Shown here: positions 63,604 to 64,000 of the stretch, one piece after another | Layout of the letters: each line of letters opens with the position of its first letter | Numbering within the stretch: the first letter of the stretch is position 1 | Origin: Phragmites australis | Lineage: Eukaryota > Streptophyta > Magnoliopsida > Poales > Poaceae | Reading direction: 5' to 3' | DNA: 64,000 bases | NCBI RefSeq assembly: GCF_958298935.1 | Contig: NC_084922.1 | Location: forward strand, 8,868,501 to 8,932,500 | The notes under the pieces: model-generated | Seen by the model: the letters and a program-made list of their open reading frames with translations, nothing else | Database searches by the model: none | What the model was told of the DNA's origin: nothing | Made by a program: the position numbers and the translations under genes

Positions 63604-64000
63604 ATGGCGCATCCCGATTACCCACTCCTTGCAATATACTACGACAGGGACCACCGAGCACACCTGATGGTTGACAATGGCGAGGTATGATTTGTCCATA
63701 ACTGCTATGCATAATTGCTAAGTAACATGCATGTGTAAATAACAAATTCATTTTAAATTGTATCTTTCAGGTGCTGAAACCCCTTTGGATACGCACTCAC
63801 AGTTCTCTCAGGTGGGATGAGAGGTACGCCCCGTACATTTGGTATGCAGGATTCTTTTCATTGGCTAGGTTGGTCATGGCGGGGTTGCCGATGTTCGATA
63901 ACACAACGCTGACTGCACTAGTGGACCGCTGGAGGCCGGAGACACACACCTTCCACCTCCCTTGCGGGGAGCTCACGGTCACGCTACAGGATGTGGCCAT
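63604..64000 (+). CDS. Plant mobile domain (PMD) protein gene of MULE2, 5' part
   Basis: Exon 1 is 63604-63684 (27 codons, MAHPDYPLLAIYYDRDHRAH start, donor GTATGA) and exon 2 runs from 63771 (acceptor TTTCAG) past the window end, open throughout. It reads RTHSSLRWDERYAPYIWYAG and then the PMD hallmark VDRWRPETHTFHLPCGELT. The protein would be an aminotransferase-like PMD protein, of the type related to MAIN/MAIL1 and found in several plant transposon classes. The visible part has no lesion, in contrast with the decayed transposase upstream and with the broken PMD copy of MULE1. Whether the full gene is intact cannot be judged here. Confidence 0.75.

Larger units (their letters stand above)
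59000..64000 (+). mobile_element. Mutator-like element MULE2 with transposase and PMD genes (continues past window)
   Basis: It has the same layout as MULE1. There is a left terminal zone with an array of short hairpin motifs (about 59095-59290), then a C-rich leader ending in a GT donor (GAAGGTAGCTC near 59450) and an AG acceptor directly before an ATG at 59851. A decayed transposase follows, then a PMD gene truncated by the window end. The leader shares CGATTTGAAGG with the MULE1 leader. The left boundary is approximate, and the right end and target duplication lie outside the window. Confidence 0.75.

Overview
The window is nuclear DNA of a grass (Poaceae). The evidence is spliced plant genes with GT-AG introns, a plastid-targeted NADP-malic enzyme close to grass homologues, a SHAQKYF-type MYB gene, a decayed fragment that looks like the grass-expanded DUF1668 family, and a dense load of grass-type transposable elements: copia and gypsy-like LTRs, Mutator-like, CACTA and Tourist elements, and LINEs. 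I assembled the gene models by eye from splice sites, reading phase and family motifs; nothing was searched.

Three host genes appear intact. (1) A MYB-related transcription factor with an N-terminal zinc knuckle (12133-17201, minus, 3 exons, 367 aa). Its 3.9-kb first intron holds a LINE insertion and a tandem pair of LTR-like repeats. (2) A 2-oxoglutarate/Fe(II) dioxygenase (45761-49602, plus, 11 exons, 329 aa). (3) A plastidic NADP-malic enzyme (50607-55531, minus, 20 exons, 640 aa). Genes 2 and 3 are convergent, with about 1 kb between their stop codons. The malic enzyme has the non-C4 residue at all four positions I recall as diagnostic of the maize C4 enzyme. From memory, rice chromosome 1 has a MYB / 2-ODD / plastidic NADP-ME cluster, so this may be a syntenic gene island split by transposons.

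Almost everything else is mobile DNA. 0-2.6 kb: flanking sequence with a Tourist-like MITE. 2.6-9.0 kb: a complete but non-autonomous copia-type LTR element that carries gag and no pol. 12-17 kb: the MYB gene. 17.9-18.8 kb: two MITE-like elements upstream of it. 22.1-26.9 kb: a Mutator-like element (MULE1) with terminal inverted repeats, a decayed transposase gene and a second cargo gene encoding a plant mobile domain (PMD). 27.2-36.06 kb: a related MULE (MULE3) broken by a 3.07-kb solo LTR (target duplication AATTA) and a 3.8-kb non-autonomous CACTA element (target duplication ATA). 36.06-43.9 kb: a mosaic of LTR pieces and a copia gag-pol relic on the minus strand. 44.0-44.5 kb: the DUF1668-like relic. 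57.95-58.55 kb: a 5'-truncated LINE. About 59.0 kb to the window end: a third PMD-carrying MULE (MULE2), itself carrying an 838-bp Mutator-type MITE with a 9-bp target duplication.

The most notable pattern is the family of three MULEs. Each has a GC-rich leader next to the terminus and an array of short hairpin-forming motifs, with a different motif in each element. In the two elements where the downstream part is present, the transposase is followed by a PMD gene.
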